Shown: piece after piece, positions 60,976-64,000 of the stretch | Position numbering within the stretch: the first letter of the stretch is position 1 | Layout: every line of letters begins with the position of its first letter | Assembly: GCF_014898815.1 (NCBI RefSeq) | Contig: NW_026515544.1 | Coordinates: 434,001-498,000, forward strand | DNA length: 64,000 nucleotides | DNA from: Panonychus citri | Lineage: Eukaryota; Arthropoda; Arachnida; Trombidiformes; Tetranychidae | Direction of reading: 5' to 3' | Notes under the pieces: model-generated | The model's input: the letters and a program-made list of their open reading frames with translations, nothing else | The model's database searches: none | Told to the model about the DNA's origin: nothing | Program-made: the position numbers and the translations under genes

Positions 60976-61815
60976 CTATCGATAGAAATCTCTTGAAGAT
61001 CAATCAATTGATTGTTCGTAATTCAAAGAGTCGCTTTGATTTTTCCTGAATGAACAGGTTTGTACGAAGAAAATTAAGAGAAAACAAACTTCAAGAAGAA
61101 ATATTAAAACTCTAATGGATGATTTCGACTGTTAATCAATTAATTACCTTTCAGCTAATTAATTAATTTGTTTAAATTATCATTTCTTTGTTGTCTACTG
61201 TTTGATTGACATTTAAAAGGCAAATAGTTTTCATTTGTTTTTAATTATCATTTGAAAGATGAAATTATCTTCCGTTCAAAAGGATAAATTGATTAAATTT
61301 GTTTTCTCTCCCTCGATGTTTCCAATCTAATTTTTGTTACAATTAAGATGATAAAGACAATTTTCTCTCTCATTCAGATTTCTATCTTGCTTTTAAGTTA
61401 ATCACCGAATCGATACAATTTAATCTCTGTAAGCAAAGATTAATAGATCCCTGAGACAAGTTAATCAATAAGATGCAACTGTAGGTAGTTTTGTAAGTAT
61501 TAATAATATTCATATCAAGAATAAGATTGGATTGTTAAATTGTTTTAATAATAATTTGTTATATGATTGTATCCATATTGTCAATTAATTGTTATCTTAA
61601 TTATTCACAACAGTAATTACATTGTATCTTAATCAAAACGTTTTACAATCTAATATTAGCTCAATGATAATAAGATTATTTCTCATTTATCTTCATTTAT
61701 TTCTCAATTTTTTACACACAATTTATTAATCGTTGAAGATACAATGTTGTAAATGAACTTTGTCAAATTAGATTAAATTGAAAACAAACACTTGAGTTTA
61801 CATAGTTAATCATCT

Positions 61816-61831
61816 GATAGATGGCGCTAAC
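61816..61831 (+). promoter_or_regulatory. CTCF-like insulator motif (candidate)
   Basis: GATAGATGGCGCTAAC contains AGATGGCGCT, close to the AG(A/G)(T/G)GGCGC core known for arthropod CTCF. It is the only such GC-containing word I noticed in the surrounding AT-rich DNA. A single match is weak evidence. Confidence 0.3.
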
Positions 61832-64000
61832 TGAACTGTTCATGAAAAGTTCATTTTTTGTTGATTAATTCATTTTCTTGATCATTTATACAAACACATG
61901 GAGTGGATTGAGATTCGTTGATAATGATTTGCTATGATTTCTCTCAGTAGTAAGGCCAAATTGTCAACTTTTACATTGACTCGTTCTAATTAACTGATAA
62001 TTTTGGTGCTCAAATTGATAAAATTATTGATTAAGGCATAATTGGAAAAGCATTCAAGTAAAATCAGTTAATTGTGATCCATGTTCATGTTTTCTCGTTC
62101 TAAATAGTTCTACATATCGACCAATGAGTCGATATTAGATTGAATATAATCGATGCAAATTTAACTTTACATCAAATTGTTGCGTTGAATTGAAATCCAA
62201 GTCGAATTGTGAAAACGATTAGCAAATAACTATTAGAATCACTGAATTGAATCAAAATAAACAATCAAATAGTGTCACCAAAAATAATCCATCAGCAGTC
62301 GCTAAGTTTCATGAAAAAATGAACTTTCCTTGATTGTTCAAGACAACTAATAGTATGACGATAATTAAAGCTTGATTGTAAGACGTTGAAACAATCAAGT
62401 TATGATGATGAAAGTAAAAAAAGATGATAACCAGATCATTGAGATTGTAAAGATTTTCCATCTCTAGTCAATTTTCACAATTCAAATTGTATGTGTAATC
62501 AAACTGATTGTTTACCCGATTTTCTTGCTCAACCAAATGAGATTGACTAATTAAACAACTTGTACAGTCGTAAAATTTAACGAGCAAGAGGTTAAGATGA
62601 ACGTGATCCATAAGGAAAAAGTTTAATTGGATAATCATTCACAACAAAGTTTACATAATTTGGATGATCATTTGATTGCAATGGTGGAAATGATTGTGAT
62701 TATGTTTACTTTTTCACGACAATCAGACCATCAAAAGAAATACGATTAACTTGAGCAAGAAAATGTTTAAAGGGCTAAAAGACAATGAAAAGAGGCTCAT
62801 CTATGTTCATTCAGATGTTGTCACTTATTATCATTTAAAAGGTAAGTGACTTGCGAGGTGACAAACATTAGAAGCATTAATATGAACATGGTAATGATTG
62901 AACATTTTGATGCGGAAAATTTACCGACCATGACTACATTTCTCTTCCTTTATCTTCATGATTCACAATTTGAATCTCTTGTAAGAAAAAGTTCTTCTCA
63001 CAGATTCACAAGAAACTAATCAATGAAAGCAAAGTGTCAAATTGTCGTCGATGGGCAACACTGATTGTTGACAGGAGAAAGAAAAATGAATCAATGTTAA
63101 TATTCAACAGAAAACATCAATTCTCTTTTTCTAATCTACTCCTTTTCCTTGTTGATCTTCTTTTCTTCTTCTACTCATCATCATCATCATCATCTATCTG
63201 TTGCTCATTGTCATGTAATAATTATCCTGACTTTCCGATGTCATGGTTTGTAACATCTTTGATTATACCCCGAGTTGTTTTCTTCAGTTACTCTCATTGT
63301 TTTATCCGATTGACAGTTTCCAGTGATATAACTTTTTTACCTTCTCTCTGAACCAACTGAGTGAATCAAAGCATGAACTTTTTTTTACAGGAAGAACAAG
63401 ACTTTAAGAAAGATCAGTTTTTCTTAATTCTGCTTTTTTTCTGAAACAACAATAAGTTTGATATAAGATATAAGTGAGTTTGTTCATTTATATATTTATA
63501 AAATCAATATTATTTCAAAAACTATACAAATTTGTTGATCATGCATCCGAATTTGTTTTATAATTATTGGTTAATTTCAGTCTGGAAAATCAGGAACAAA
63601 ACAACATTTTTTCTTGATCATTGTTTTGAAGGAAAGTTGATAGATTTTAATGATGATTCGTTGGAATGGATTTAATTTAATTATCTTGGATGGATTCTTG
63701 GATTTTAAGGAGAATTGGAAAAATTATCGCAATTTTATTGATTTGTTTTTGATTGTGTGGATGTAAATTGATTTCTAGAGTTGAAAGAGCAATTTTTGTT
63801 TTGTGTATCATTGAGGTTTTCCTGGTCAGTTGATTAACCAAACAGAAGTGAATCGCCGCCAATCAACAGGCTTGATGAGACCAATCGTTATGTAATAATT
63901 TCAATGGAAAGTGTTTGTGTGTAATGAATGAAATATCAAGGCTTTGGACGTCAACATGAATCAAGAAAGGTAAACAACGGGAAAGATAGAGATACTTTGT

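Larger units (their letters stand above)
59175..64000. other. Gene-poor region upstream of the galectin
   Basis: No convincing gene. GA-rich stretches at about 59,340-59,640 and 60,365-60,420; a (CT)n tract at about 60,936-60,972; a CTCF-like motif at 61816-61831. Frames at 63034-63351 (plus) and 63677-63862 (minus) show only low-complexity or unremarkable text. Confidence 0.5.

Noticed and set aside
63034..63351. 105-codon frame with poly-Ser and hydrophobic runs
   Set aside because: Low-complexity TC-rich DNA; no recognisable domain or splice context.
1..64000. tRNA or rRNA genes, CRISPR arrays, bacterial-type operons or insertion sequences
   Set aside because: I looked for T-loop words, array-like spaced repeats and transposase frames and saw none. 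The window is eukaryotic nuclear DNA.

Overview
The window looks like arthropod nuclear DNA. It is AT-rich, with mostly short GT-AG introns, insect-like ryanodine receptor sequence and R&R-type (chitin_bind_4) cuticle proteins. The compact genes, the very AT-rich spacers and the style of the cuticle proteins suggest a chelicerate, perhaps an acariform mite. That placement is inference; 'arthropod' is solid.

Layout. 1-20,050 (minus): the ryanodine receptor gene RyR. I place ten coding exons, from an 18-codon first exon at 19,997-20,050 to the S2 membrane helix at base 1; the pore end lies outside the window. RyR intron 1 (4.4 kb) carries two divergent cuticle genes. A second divergent pair lies just upstream of RyR exon 1, in mirror orientation, so exon 1 sits in the spacer of a large imperfect inverted repeat (about 17.6-19.45 kb against 20.64-22.9 kb). 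25.0-27.3 kb (minus): a type I DnaJ/Hsp40 with a perfect heat-shock element upstream. 28.8-34.4 kb (minus): a two-exon gene for a very long low-complexity protein ending in a degenerate kinase-like domain, probably of the PEAK1/Pragmin pseudokinase family. 35.4-44.6 kb: a gene-poor AT-rich desert. 44.7-46.7 kb (minus): an intronless beta-catenin/armadillo reading frame without the N-terminal degron. 48.8-49.4 kb (plus): a two-exon R&R cuticle protein. 50.8-53.1 kb (plus): a type II membrane GH31 (MYORG-like) protein that has lost the catalytic residues. 53.1-57.9 kb: a desert with two abutting perfect palindromes. 57.9-59.2 kb (minus): a three-exon tandem-repeat galectin. 59.2-64 kb: no gene seen, GA/CT-rich.

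These are independent nuclear genes and not an operon. Themes are calcium release (RyR), cuticle (five R&R genes or remnants), chaperone, adhesion/Wnt (armadillo) and glycan recognition (galectin, GH31-like). Two members look like pseudoenzymes (kinase-like and glycosidase-like).

Assembly caution: RyR shows two one-base frameshifts (near 14,380 and 12,505) and one loss of about 71 bases (at 6,873), although the rest reads as a conserved functional receptor. One cuticle copy carries several one-base deletions. These could be assembly errors or real lesions, and reads would decide.
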